DNA from: a virus
Length of the DNA stretch: 25,441 bases
Virus record (IMG/VR): IMGVR_UViG_3300018476_000039
Span: 1 to 25,441 of that record
Strand: one strand, 5' to 3'
Position 1 is the first letter of the stretch, and the number at the start of each line of letters is the position of its first letter. Positions 14,237 through 20,738 of this stretch are shown here, in pieces. The position numbers and the translations under genes are program-made. A model generated the notes under the pieces. The model did not search any database, was not told the DNA's origin, and saw only the letters and a list, made by a program, of their open reading frames with translations.

Positions 14237-14409
14237 GACTGGTCTCCATCAAGGACGGTGACGCTGACCACCTCAAGCCGGACGAGTTCGACGCTGCGCA
14301 GCAGGCAGCCGCCGCAGTTCATCCCAGCCGCAATGTTTTGGGTGGTCAGGGTGATCTGCTCGCGGTGCTTGCAGCGTGGACAGATCAGATCGAAGCGATA
14401 GCTGCGCAT
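14233..14409 (-). CDS. 58-aa zinc-ribbon protein
   Basis: ATG at 14409 with GGAGCA 5 nt upstream and a 4-bp overlap with the repeat-protein gene. CPRC (10-13) and CGGC (32-35) form a four-Cys zinc ribbon, followed by two beta strands (VELVRLEVVSVTV). No function assigned. Confidence 0.75.
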   Translation of the reverse strand: MRSYRFDLICPRCKHREQITLTTQNIAAGMNCGGCLLRSVELVRLEVVSVTVLDGDQS

Positions 14410-14432
14410 GTGGTTGCTCCATCAGTTGAATT

Positions 14433-14459
14433 CCGGCGCAGCCATCATGGCCGCGCCGG
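14433..14459 (-). terminator. Hairpin after the 195-aa gene
   Basis: CCGGCGC (14433-14439) pairs with GCGCCGG (14453-14459), continued after one mismatch by GCC/GGC around a 5-nt loop ATCAT. It follows the stop at 14467 by 7 bp. No T-run. Confidence 0.55.
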
Positions 14460-14466
14460 TCGCCAC

Positions 14467-15054
14467 TCATTCCTCGAACAGGTCGTCTGCGGTCTTCGTT
14501 TTCGGCTGCTTCATCTTGAGTGCGAGCATCTTGTAGGCACGATCCTCGTACTGATCCTTCGCGACCGGCGGCACCAGCTTGGTACTTTCCTTGCGGAAAA
14601 AGTCGAGCCCACGCCCGCGCCTGCGTCCTTCATGGGTGTGATGGTCATAAGCGAAGTCTGGAATACTCGGCACGTAGCCGCCGATCTGGTTCGCGAGCCC
14701 GAAGGCGATCCCGAAGTGATCCCCCTCGCGCGACTTTTGCGCCCGGCACATCATCCTGATCGCATTACCGATGCACATGCGCGACGCGCCGATCTTCTGC
14801 GGGTCGTACCATCGCATTGCCTGCGCACAGGCGGCGGCGACAAATGGGACGATGCGGGGGTCGGCGGCGGTGTCGATATCCTCGTGCGATATGATCTCCA
14901 GCCGCCTGCACACCATCGAGTGGTACGCCTTGCTGCTGTGGATCAGTTCACAGGCGAACTGCATCGCCTCTTCCTCCCCGCCGCGCCGGATGCACTTCTG
15001 CATCGCGGACAGGCACGCCATCGCGGGCAGGTCGTTGTGGGTCTTGGGCATCAT
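14467..15054 (-). CDS. Stand-alone MgsA/RarA C-terminal-like domain protein
   Basis: 195 aa with two adjacent ATGs (15054, 15051) and GGAGCA 5 nt upstream. Segments HSMVCRRLEIISHEDI, AMRWYDPQKIGASRM and the HTHEGRRRGRGLDFFRKE motif recall the helical C-terminal tetramerisation domain of MgsA/RarA AAA+ clamp-loader-like ATPases. The ATPase itself (Walker A/B) is missing. Such an isolated domain might interact with host replication-fork or clamp-loading proteins; this is inference from weak similarity. Confidence 0.8.
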   Translation of the reverse strand: MMPKTHNDLPAMACLSAMQKCIRRGGEEEAMQFACELIHSSKAYHSMVCRRLEIISHEDIDTAADPRIVPFVAAACAQAMRWYDPQKIGASRMCIGNAIRMMCRAQKSREGDHFGIAFGLANQIGGYVPSIPDFAYDHHTHEGRRRGRGLDFFRKESTKLVPPVAKDQYEDRAYKMLALKMKQPKTKTADDLFEE

Positions 15055-15073
15055 GAGCTTGCTCCATGCAAGA

Positions 15074-15098
15074 GGGGCCGGGCACGATGCCCGGCCCC
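15074..15098 (-). terminator. Hairpin after the 76-aa gene
   Basis: Perfect 10-bp stem GGGGCCGGGC (15074-15083) / GCCCGGCCCC (15089-15098) with loop ACGAT, 19 bp after the stop at 15118. No T-run. Confidence 0.6.
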
Positions 15099-15117
15099 AT
15101 CGGGGGGTGGTCGGTGA

Positions 15118-15348
15118 TTAGCTGGCGAGCGGTACGATCAACGCCTCGACTTCGTCCGGGGTGTTGTGAACCGCGAACCCGCCGCCGTCGTTGAAGGTGA
15201 TGCGGGTGCCGGGCTTGTCGTCGCGGCGCGCGTAGAAGCACCGGATGCAGTTGGCGTTGATAACGACCGACTGCGAGGCTTCGTTGTGCGCGCCGGTGTC
15301 CTCATCGAACGCGCCGCGCGTGACCATGCTCAGAGAAATGAAAGTCAT
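15118..15348 (-). CDS. 76-aa FlbD/Sm-like small protein
   Basis: ATG at 15348 (GGAGCA 5 nt upstream) is preferred over longer in-frame starts that would cross the promoter. The layout resembles small beta-rich FlbD-type proteins: VVINANCI, RITFNDGG, then AVHNTPDEVEALI. It is a promoter-proximal gene. The role is not known. Confidence 0.75.
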   Translation of the reverse strand: MTFISLSMVTRGAFDEDTGAHNEASQSVVINANCIRCFYARRDDKPGTRITFNDGGGFAVHNTPDEVEALIVPLAS

Positions 15349-15405
15349 CTTAGTGCTCCATCTTTCGGCGGCGCTTGTTCCGGTGGCCGCCTGCCCGGTT
15401 TTGAT

Positions 15406-15433
15406 AAGGTAGCATCGTCTAAAGAGTAGTAAA
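15406..15433 (-). promoter_or_regulatory. Putative sigma-70-type promoter
   Basis: On the minus strand, TTTACT (15433-15428) and TACCTT (15411-15406) are 16 bp apart, 58-85 bp upstream of the ATG at 15348. The 130-bp gap 15349-15478 otherwise holds no gene. Confidence 0.45.
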
Positions 15434-15478
15434 CCTTTTCTTTCGCATAGGCTCACCGAGTTCTATGCGCTGGCGCGA

Positions 15479-15706
15479 TCAGCGGCAGAACGCCTTCCGC
15501 AGCCGAAAGTAGTTCTCGGGCAGGTACAGCACAGGCTTGCCGGGGTTGGGATCGTCAACGCGCCATGGCAGCGACTTGCCTGTCTTGGTCGCAATCATCA
15601 GCATAAGGTCGTCTGCGGCGTTGCGGTCGGCAAATCCGACGAGCACGAGGTTCGGAGCGATGCTGGTCCATCGGCCAGCGCCTGTGATCTGCTTCAAGAG
15701 GTCCAT
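15479..15706 (-). CDS. 75-aa hypothetical protein
   Basis: ATG at 15706 with GGAGAC 5 nt upstream. The product starts with a helix (MDLLKQITGAG), then alternates strands and a DDLMLMIATK helix, ending with YLPENYFRLRKAFCR. No motif or membrane segment is recognised. Confidence 0.75.
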   Translation of the reverse strand: MDLLKQITGAGRWTSIAPNLVLVGFADRNAADDLMLMIATKTGKSLPWRVDDPNPGKPVLYLPENYFRLRKAFCR

Positions 15707-15733
15707 GTTCAGTCTCCATTTGTTTGTGAAGCG

Positions 15734-15934
15734 TCAAAGCCTGATCGTGAAGTCGTTGGCACCCGGCTGGCGGACAGGGATGAAGCACCAGACAAATGCG
15801 CCAACCCAGCCAATGAAGGTCCAGCCAGCGACGATATTGAGCACGGTGATCGCGGTGCGATGCGGGTGCCCTTGCCGCCACGCAACAAGCGTCGGCAGGA
15901 GGTAGATCGGGGCGATGGTCAGCAGTAATTCCAT
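15734..15934 (-). CDS. imm: T4 Imm-like superinfection immunity protein
   Basis: 66 aa from ATG 15934, overlapping the upstream TGA (TGATG). It has two membrane helices separated by a short basic loop: TIAPIYLLPTLVAW, then GHPHR, then VLNIVAGWTFIGWVGAFVW. The LNxxxGWTxIGWVxAxVW pattern is that of the superinfection immunity family named for T4 Imm, which sits in the inner membrane and blocks DNA entry of related phages. Found in an accessory cassette region, it fits phage-phage exclusion. Confidence 0.88.
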   Translation of the reverse strand: MELLLTIAPIYLLPTLVAWRQGHPHRTAITVLNIVAGWTFIGWVGAFVWCFIPVRQPGANDFTIRL

Positions 15935-16290
15935 CACCGCCTCCCACCGAGCATGCGGAACACTTCGTCGTTGTTGCCGGTGCTGGCAGCGCGTCGGAGC
16001 GCATTGGCCAGCGTCTGCAAGCTGCCGGTGCGGGCGGCGCGGCGCGTGGCGCGCACCCGTTTGTTGTGCTCTTTCAGAGCGGTGGCGGTGGCGAAGCCGA
16101 GGGCTTGCGCGGCCACCTCGCGGAACGCTGCTTCGGGCGTGCTGGCGGTGGCGGTAAACTGGCCGATGCGGCCGACAAAGTCGCGGCCGTTCTCGGCAGA
16201 GCGGACGCTGCCAGCAAGTCGGCCACGGCTGCGAATGTGGCCGAGGTAGTTGGCATCACGGCCAAAGGTCGGGCTGAAAGTGAAACGCAT
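15934..16290 (-). CDS. 118-aa hypothetical protein
   Basis: ATG at 16290 with GGAGCA 5 nt upstream; its stop overlaps the imm start. The product begins with a basic beta-like region (MRFTFSPTFGRDANYLG), has a TPEAAFREVAAQALG helix and an Ala/Arg-rich C-terminus. No family is recognised. It may be co-expressed with imm. Confidence 0.75.
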   Translation of the reverse strand: MRFTFSPTFGRDANYLGHIRSRGRLAGSVRSAENGRDFVGRIGQFTATASTPEAAFREVAAQALGFATATALKEHNKRVRATRRAARTGSLQTLANALRRAASTGNNDEVFRMLGGRR

Positions 16291-16325
16291 GAGAGTGCTC
16301 CATCAGTTTAGGAAGTGCCGGGTGG

Positions 16326-16369
16326 CGCTTCGTGCGGGGCACCGGCATGCGGTGCCCCGAGGCGAAGCG
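16326..16369 (-). terminator. Long two-part hairpin after the DUF6011-like gene
   Basis: Inner perfect 10-bp stem CGGGGCACCG (16335-16344) / CGGTGCCCCG (16350-16359) with a 5-nt loop GCATG, and an outer 7-bp stem CGCTTCG (16326-16332) / CGAAGCG (16363-16369). It abuts the stop codon at 16370. No T-run. Confidence 0.65.
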
Positions 16370-17098
16370 TCACGCGACGCCGTGCGCGGGCTCCTGCGGC
16401 GGGTGGGCGAGCATCACCGGGGCGTCGCTGGCGACCGGCGCTGGCGCATCCTGCCGCGCCGCGACGGCGGCGCTGGCGGCGCGCGTGCCCCACGCGAGGC
16501 CGAAGTGGTCCGCGCAGTCCGGGCCATAGCCGATCTCGACCGAGCGGCGGTCATCACCCTCACCGAGCCGGTGGTTGCAGAAGCAGCACCGCCCAGCGAG
16601 GCGACCATAGGCGGCGGCCTCACCAACCGGGTCCGCCGCGAACCGGCGCAGCTTGTCGGCAATCGCGGGGTCCGCCGAGAAGCCCGGCTCATACACGCCC
16701 GCGCGGGTGACGCGGCCCAGCCACTTGCGGCGCTGGCGGCCGGTGCGCGCGTCGAAGAACGTGTCCACCGACAGGATGGTCAGGCAGCCCGGCTCGCGCG
16801 CGGTCGCGCCCGCGACGTTGACGCGGAAGCCGTCGAGCGCAATCGCTGGCTTGCGCAGGTGGGTCCGCGCGCGGTCGAACATCGCAACGATGGCGGAAAG
16901 GTCGCCCACCTGTTCGGCGGCGCGCGGTGCTTGCGCGGCGCGCGGGGCGACGCGGAAGAATGCGCCCACCACCCACTCGCCCAACTGGACTTGCTTCGTC
17001 CCGCCGCTGCGCAGGGTCACGGTGACGGTCTGGCCTGCGGTCGCGCCGGTGAGAACCTGCACAACCCACTCGCCGTTGTACTTCTTGAAGGTGTTCAT
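16370..17098 (-). CDS. DUF6011-like protein, 242 aa
   Basis: ATG at 17098 with AGGAGCA 5 nt upstream; longer frames upstream are the leader element. The middle has beta-type sequence (TVTVTLRSGG, LTILSVDTFFDARTGR). The C-terminal third has CCFCNHRLGEGDDRRSVEIG with a following DCADHFG, a Cys-rich motif as in DUF6011 proteins, which are common in phages and of unknown role. A zinc site is likely. The last ~30 residues are Ala/Pro-rich. The gene shares a related leader with the amidoligase gene. Confidence 0.82.
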   Translation of the reverse strand: MNTFKKYNGEWVVQVLTGATAGQTVTVTLRSGGTKQVQLGEWVVGAFFRVAPRAAQAPRAAEQVGDLSAIVAMFDRARTHLRKPAIALDGFRVNVAGATAREPGCLTILSVDTFFDARTGRQRRKWLGRVTRAGVYEPGFSADPAIADKLRRFAADPVGEAAAYGRLAGRCCFCNHRLGEGDDRRSVEIGYGPDCADHFGLAWGTRAASAAVAARQDAPAPVASDAPVMLAHPPQEPAHGVA

Positions 17099-17177
17099 TT
17101 CATTGCTCCTGTGCCCTGTCCGGGGCGTTGCGGGGGATGGGTCCCCCGGCGGCCCGTCCGGGCCGCACCCCTCTTGA

Positions 17178-17328
17178 AGCACCGGGTCCGGCGAAAGGAA
17201 AGCACTTCTTTCCTTTTCCCGGCACCCGCATGGCTGGGCAGGCGCAGAACGCATGGGACGGGCTGCCTGCGGGGGCGCTGGTCGGGGACCTGTGGGGGCG
17301 CGGCCGACATTAGGAGGGCGCTGGTGCG
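17178..17328 (-). repeat. Leader element A (upstream of the DUF6011-like gene)
   Basis: The gap 17099-17469 contains no gene. Positions 17178-17233 match 19692-19745 with few differences, and 17311-17328 matches 19835-19853, in the same order and at similar distance from the downstream ATG. On the minus strand the core forms a stem GGAAAG/CTTTCC with loop AAGTG. Probably a shared promoter or RNA control element. Confidence 0.75.
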
Positions 17329-17399
17329 CTGTCCGGGGGTCAGCGCTATGGGTAGCTCCAGCCCTGCCCCGCGCAATGGGCGGGCTTTTCTGGACAAGG

Positions 17400-17435
17400 A
17401 AAAAATCCCCCGCCCGGCGGAGCCCCGGGGGGGGG
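17400..17435 (-). terminator. Rho-independent terminator for the GGCT-like gene
   Basis: On the minus strand, stem CCCCC (17435-17431)/GGGGG (17411-17407) and CCCGG/CCGGG, with one mismatch between, lead into TTTTTT (17405-17400). It follows the stop at 17470. Confidence 0.75.
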
Positions 17436-17469
17436 TCGGAGCGGGGGCGGACACCCCCGCGCGCGGCGG

Positions 17470-18201
17470 TCAGTAACTGCCGCCGGTTTCCTGCTGATGC
17501 TCCAGCCATGCGGCCAGACTGGTTTTGTAATTGCCGACGACCGGCCGCACCCGCTTTTTTAGTTCTGCGCTGGCGCGATCTGCCTCGCGCGCGGCGGCAC
17601 GGATTTTGGCGCGCGCCGCAGCGCGATCCGGCGACACAGGCACCCATGCACGCTGCGCGGCGGGCAGCACGGCGGTCGGCTCCTGCTTGACCTTGCGCGG
17701 ATCAGCGGCGGACGGCTGGCGGCCAGTGCGGCGGATGCGCTTGCGCTCGACATGCGACGGCGCTTTCGCATCGTGCGCGTGCTTGAGCGCTTCCTTGAGC
17801 GGCCACAGCTTGAGCCCGAAATCTTTGTAGCCCTGCCGCACGCCTTTGAAGTAGCCGACTGACGGCGGATAGATGCCGGACGAATTCATCGTGTAGATCA
17901 TCACTTCGGTTTCGCCATCCGGCAGCCCGGCGACTTGGATGTACTCTTTCGAGTACATGCCGCTGTCGGGATAGCGCGGGTCAAAGCCTTCGTAGCGGTC
18001 CAGCGCCTGTTCGCACTTCGGCGTGAGCCGCCACAGCCCGCCGGGGCAGGTTGCACCATCTTCTGCGATCACATCGCAGACACGGCGAAAAACGAGCCGG
18101 GTGTCGGGGAGGTAGAACTTGCCGAGCGGCGTCGCGGCCGGGCATCGGCGTGCCATCTGCGAAAGGTCGAGATTGCTGCCATAGGCGAAATAGAGGGTCA
18201 T
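17470..18201 (-). CDS. Gamma-glutamylcyclotransferase (GGCT/AIG2)-like protein
   Basis: 243 aa, ATG at 18201 with AGGAGCA 6 nt upstream. The N-terminal ~130 residues show the GGCT fold: YFAYGSNL (4-11) as the substrate loop and LDRYEG with Glu71 as the likely general acid/base. GGCT-like enzymes cleave gamma-glutamyl amides to 5-oxoproline. The ~100-residue C-terminal part is basic and helical, not part of the family core, and may bind nucleic acid or a partner. An amidoligase gene lies one gene upstream; the ligase/GGCT pairing has been described in phages and predicted to make and remove gamma-glutamyl-type links (Iyer, Aravind and co-workers). Confidence 0.85.
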   Translation of the reverse strand: MTLYFAYGSNLDLSQMARRCPAATPLGKFYLPDTRLVFRRVCDVIAEDGATCPGGLWRLTPKCEQALDRYEGFDPRYPDSGMYSKEYIQVAGLPDGETEVMIYTMNSSGIYPPSVGYFKGVRQGYKDFGLKLWPLKEALKHAHDAKAPSHVERKRIRRTGRQPSAADPRKVKQEPTAVLPAAQRAWVPVSPDRAAARAKIRAAAREADRASAELKKRVRPVVGNYKTSLAAWLEHQQETGGSY

Positions 18202-18240
18202 CGGTTTTGCTCCTGATCGGTGTCCGTTTTGAAAGTAAAG

Positions 18241-18268
18241 CAAAGCTGGACTGTGCGGTCCAGCATTG
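18241..18268 (-). terminator. Terminator after the 73-aa gene
   Basis: Stem GCTGGAC (18245-18251) / GTCCAGC (18258-18264) with 6-nt loop, extended past an A-A mismatch by CAA/TTG. On the minus strand it is followed by T-rich sequence (TTTGCTTTACTTTC). Confidence 0.7.
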
Positions 18269-18279
18269 CCTGCGCATGG

Positions 18280-18501
18280 CTAGTAATCGTTCGGGATGTA
18301 ATCCCAGTCATCGAAGTCAGCAGGCACCGTGACCGGCACCAGCATGTCGCCCGGTTCCGGGTCCCGCTCCAGACACTCGCGGAATTTCTCCGGCGATGAA
18401 AAGAACAGGTCAGCACACACACCGGGGTATCCGATGCAGTACGGGTGGATTGCATAGGCCCACATGAATGCAGGCTTCGTGTTGTCATAGGCTTCGGTCA
18501 T
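18280..18501 (-). CDS. 73-aa hypothetical acidic protein
   Basis: ATG at 18501 is preferred to the in-frame ATG at 18507 because GGAGCA (18512-18507) then has the 5-nt spacing seen in its neighbours. The product is acidic with several Cys and aromatic residues (PYCIGYPGVCADLFF) and ends DFDDWDYIPNDY. No family recognised. It lies between amidoligase and GGCT-like genes with a hairpin on each side, so it may be part of the same system. Confidence 0.72.
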   Translation of the reverse strand: MTEAYDNTKPAFMWAYAIHPYCIGYPGVCADLFFSSPEKFRECLERDPEPGDMLVPVTVPADFDDWDYIPNDY

Positions 18502-18528
18502 CTTCATGCTCCATCGAGTTTGGGTGGT

Positions 18529-18551
18529 GCCCCCGGCGGAATGCCGGGGGC
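18529..18551 (-). terminator. Hairpin after the amidoligase gene
   Basis: Perfect 9-bp stem GCCCCCGGC (18529-18537) / GCCGGGGGC (18543-18551) with loop GGAAT, 7 bp beyond the stop at 18559. No T-run. Confidence 0.6.
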
Positions 18552-18558
18552 GGTGGAA

Positions 18559-19626
18559 TTAAGCGCGGGCGGCGGTGGCTGCCGCGCGCGCGCGGGTCGC
18601 GTAGAATGCGCGCTGGTCCGCGTCCGCTTCGATTAGGTCCGCGAAACCGTCGAGCGTGGTGGGGAAAGCGGCGGTCGCGGTGTCGGTCGTGACGGCGCTT
18701 CCGTGTATCGCGTGAAAACGATCCTTGCCGGTGCGGCTGTCGCGGGTGACGTAGTACGAAAGGTCCGCGTCGCGAAGCTGCTTGCGCGCGCTAATCGTGG
18801 CGTAGCCGTATGCGGCGCGAATTTCCTCGTTTGTTGCGCCTTCCGCGCGGGCGATAAGGGTTGCGACGTGGGCTTGCTTTCCTGCGAGACGGGAAAGGTC
18901 CCAAGAAATCGCGCGGACGATCTGTGCTCCGGTTTCGCCTGTCTTGCCTGCCTTGGCGGTCGCGACGAGCCGGAGACAAGTTACGATCCAATTTGTGGCC
19001 TTCGCGGTGTCGACCGTTCCTGCGTGCTGGCGAAACTCTACCGTTTTGTGCTTGTCGAAAGCGAGGACGTTGACCTTGTGATACCGGACTGCGGCCGCGC
19101 CGCTGGCGCGCGCGATAGCGTATCCTAGCGAAGTAAGGTCCCGCGCGCCGTCGATTGCCTCGCGTGAAACGAGCGAAACCGTTTTGGCGTAGCTTGCCTC
19201 GTTGCCGCGCCGCGAAACCGGCATAAGCGCGTCGATTGCGGTCTCGTATCGGCTATAGAGTTTTACGAGTGTCTTGAAAAAATCGAGCCCTTGATCGCGC
19301 GCGCCGACGTGAACGTGAAAGCCGCAAGTGGAGTTTACCGTCGCGCCCATTTGGCGAAGCGCGGCGAGGACCTTGGCGACCGATGCGAGGCCCGTATCGC
19401 CCGAAAGAATTGGGCCGACAAATTCTAAGCCGTGAACGCCGCGACCGCGAACCGATCCATCCGTGACGACTTTCCATGCGCCTGCCGGTGCGCCTTCCAT
19501 GCGGGGATGGACGTATTCCCCGATGAGACGGGAAAGTTCGGCGGCCGCGCCGCTTTGCGTGAAGCGATAGGGGAGAAGAACCTCGAACTCGGGGCCGAAG
19601 GTGAGATTGGCGATCGCTGCGTGCAT
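18559..19626 (-). CDS. Putative amidoligase (carboxylate-amine ligase family)
   Basis: 355 aa, ATG at 19626 with AGGAGCA 4 nt upstream. It shows the amidoligase-type glutamine-synthetase-like fold: FGPEFEVLLP (10-19) with metal-binding Glu13/Glu15, LEFVGPIL (67-74), CGFHVHVGA (101-109) and VEFRQHAG (196-203). The family joins a carboxylate to an amine with ATP, making amide or gamma-glutamyl links on small metabolites, peptides or proteins. It is first in the minus block and sits 358 bp from the GGCT-like gene. The substrate is unknown; roles in wall, peptide or protein tagging are all open. Expression is likely set by leader element B. Confidence 0.86.
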   Translation of the reverse strand: MHAAIANLTFGPEFEVLLPYRFTQSGAAAELSRLIGEYVHPRMEGAPAGAWKVVTDGSVRGRGVHGLEFVGPILSGDTGLASVAKVLAALRQMGATVNSTCGFHVHVGARDQGLDFFKTLVKLYSRYETAIDALMPVSRRGNEASYAKTVSLVSREAIDGARDLTSLGYAIARASGAAAVRYHKVNVLAFDKHKTVEFRQHAGTVDTAKATNWIVTCLRLVATAKAGKTGETGAQIVRAISWDLSRLAGKQAHVATLIARAEGATNEEIRAAYGYATISARKQLRDADLSYYVTRDSRTGKDRFHAIHGSAVTTDTATAAFPTTLDGFADLIEADADQRAFYATRARAAATAARA

Positions 19627-19691
19627 TTTGTGCTCCTGCGGTTGAACCGGGTGTCCGCCCGGTGTCGGCTGCGGCCGACGACTAGGAACAT

Positions 19692-19853
19692 AGCACCGGC
19701 CGGACGAAAGAAAAGCATTTCTTTCCTTTTCCGGCACCCGCATGGGAGGGCACCGCCGGACGCATGGCGGGGGTCCGTTCGACATTTGTTCCAGCAAAAA
19801 GTGCCCGTTTCTGTAGGGCAACTTGAACACACAATAGGAGGGTCGCTGGCGCG
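19692..19853 (-). repeat. Leader element B (upstream of the amidoligase gene)
   Basis: Counterpart of the element at 17178-17328, with two conserved blocks (19692-19745 and 19835-19853). On the minus strand the stem keeps GGAAAG but its partner is CTTTTC, so one G-C pair becomes G-U and the RNA stem is retained. Confidence 0.75.
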
Positions 19854-19984
19854 TTTTCCTGCCTGCCGCGCTAGGTCTTATCGGGCACCCCCGGATGCCT
19901 GCCCCCCGCCCATCCCTGCCCATCTGCGGGGGCGTTGCCCCCGGAAGATGCCGCTGGAGCCCGTGGCCCGGACCGGGCAGTGTG

Positions 19985-20005
19985 GCCTCCCGACAACAGG
20001 GAGGC
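19985..20005 (+). promoter_or_regulatory. Hairpin covering the terS ribosome-binding site
   Basis: GCCTCCC (19985-19991) pairs perfectly with GGGAGGC (19999-20005), loop 7 nt, extended by G-U and T-A. The 3' arm is the SD of the gene starting at 20013. Confidence 0.6.
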
Positions 20006-20012
20006 TAATCCT

Positions 20013-20738
20013 ATGGCGGAACCAGAAGCCGGAACGGTATCGGCTGAACAGGCTATGCTCTTGCTCCTGCTCGACAGCGCCGCCGAATTGAAACGGCTGG
20101 AACGCGAGGGCGCTTTCCAGCAGATCGCCCCCGGACGCTATTGGCTGAAAGACCTTGTACAGGGTTTCGTCCGGCACTCGCGCGAGCACCGCAACGTGAC
20201 CGACAGTGGTGTTCTGGCGCGATGCTGGAACCTGACCAGCGCCCGCGTCGGGCAGCTTGCGCGCGAAGGCTGGTTCAAGTCGCTGGAGGGCACGCATGGC
20301 AAATACGATTGGTTCGATGCCTGCGCTGGCTTCATCCGTTACTTGCGCGACGAAGATCGCCGCTCAACCAAGTCGGCAGCAGAGACGCGCATCCGCGATG
20401 CCAAGGCACGCGACATCGAGGTGCGCACGCAGCAGCGGCTGTCCCGCCTGATCCCGCTGGATGTCTACGAGGAAATGATCGACGGCATGGCAGGCATGGT
20501 AAGGAGTGAGTTTGCCGGGCTGGCGGCGGCAACAACGCGCGACCTCACCATGCGGCGGATGATCGAGAGGGAAGTCAATGCAAGGCTCAGGCGGATCGCA
20601 GAGCACGCAATGGCACAAGCCATACGGCTTGAGGCGGCTGGCAGCGCTGATGATGCCGTCGGAGCCGACCGAGCCGGACCTGTGGGCAGCAGCCAATCGG
20701 ACCTACCCAGCAACGGCGGCGGTGCCCGGACCACGTGA
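20013..20738 (+). CDS. terS: Terminase small subunit (Nu1-like)
   Basis: 241 aa, ATG at 20013, GGGAGG at 19999-20004. The N-terminal half has a winged-helix-like region (VLARCWNLTSARVGQLAREGWF) that would bind the packaging site; the middle has KSAAETRIRDAKARDIEV, the helix that assembles small terminase subunits, followed by long helices. This arrangement is that of lambda Nu1-type proteins, which recognise the packaging start and recruit the large subunit. Its 3' end overlaps the large-subunit gene. Confidence 0.82.
   Translation: MAEPEAGTVSAEQAMLLLLLDSAAELKRLEREGAFQQIAPGRYWLKDLVQGFVRHSREHRNVTDSGVLARCWNLTSARVGQLAREGWFKSLEGTHGKYDWFDACAGFIRYLRDEDRRSTKSAAETRIRDAKARDIEVRTQQRLSRLIPLDVYEEMIDGMAGMVRSEFAGLAAATTRDLTMRRMIEREVNARLRRIAEHAMAQAIRLEAAGSADDAVGADRAGPVGSSQSDLPSNGGGARTT

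Larger units (their letters stand above)
19627..20012. other. Divergent intergenic region between amidoligase and terminase
   Basis: No gene seen in 385 bp. It holds leader element B (19692-19853), a hairpin CGGGGGC/GCCCCCG at 19927-19943 with loop GTT, and the SD hairpin of terS (19985-20005). Both divergent promoters must lie here, but no convincing -35/-10 pair is visible. Confidence 0.6.

Noticed and set aside
17361-17391. Plus-strand terminator-like hairpin followed by TTTT
   Set aside because: Stem is plausible, but no plus-strand gene precedes it and the minus-strand terminator nearby explains the region better.
16250-17476. 408-aa plus-strand frame
   Set aside because: Antisense shadow of the DUF6011-like gene and leader A in GC-rich DNA; no SD, no recognisable motif.
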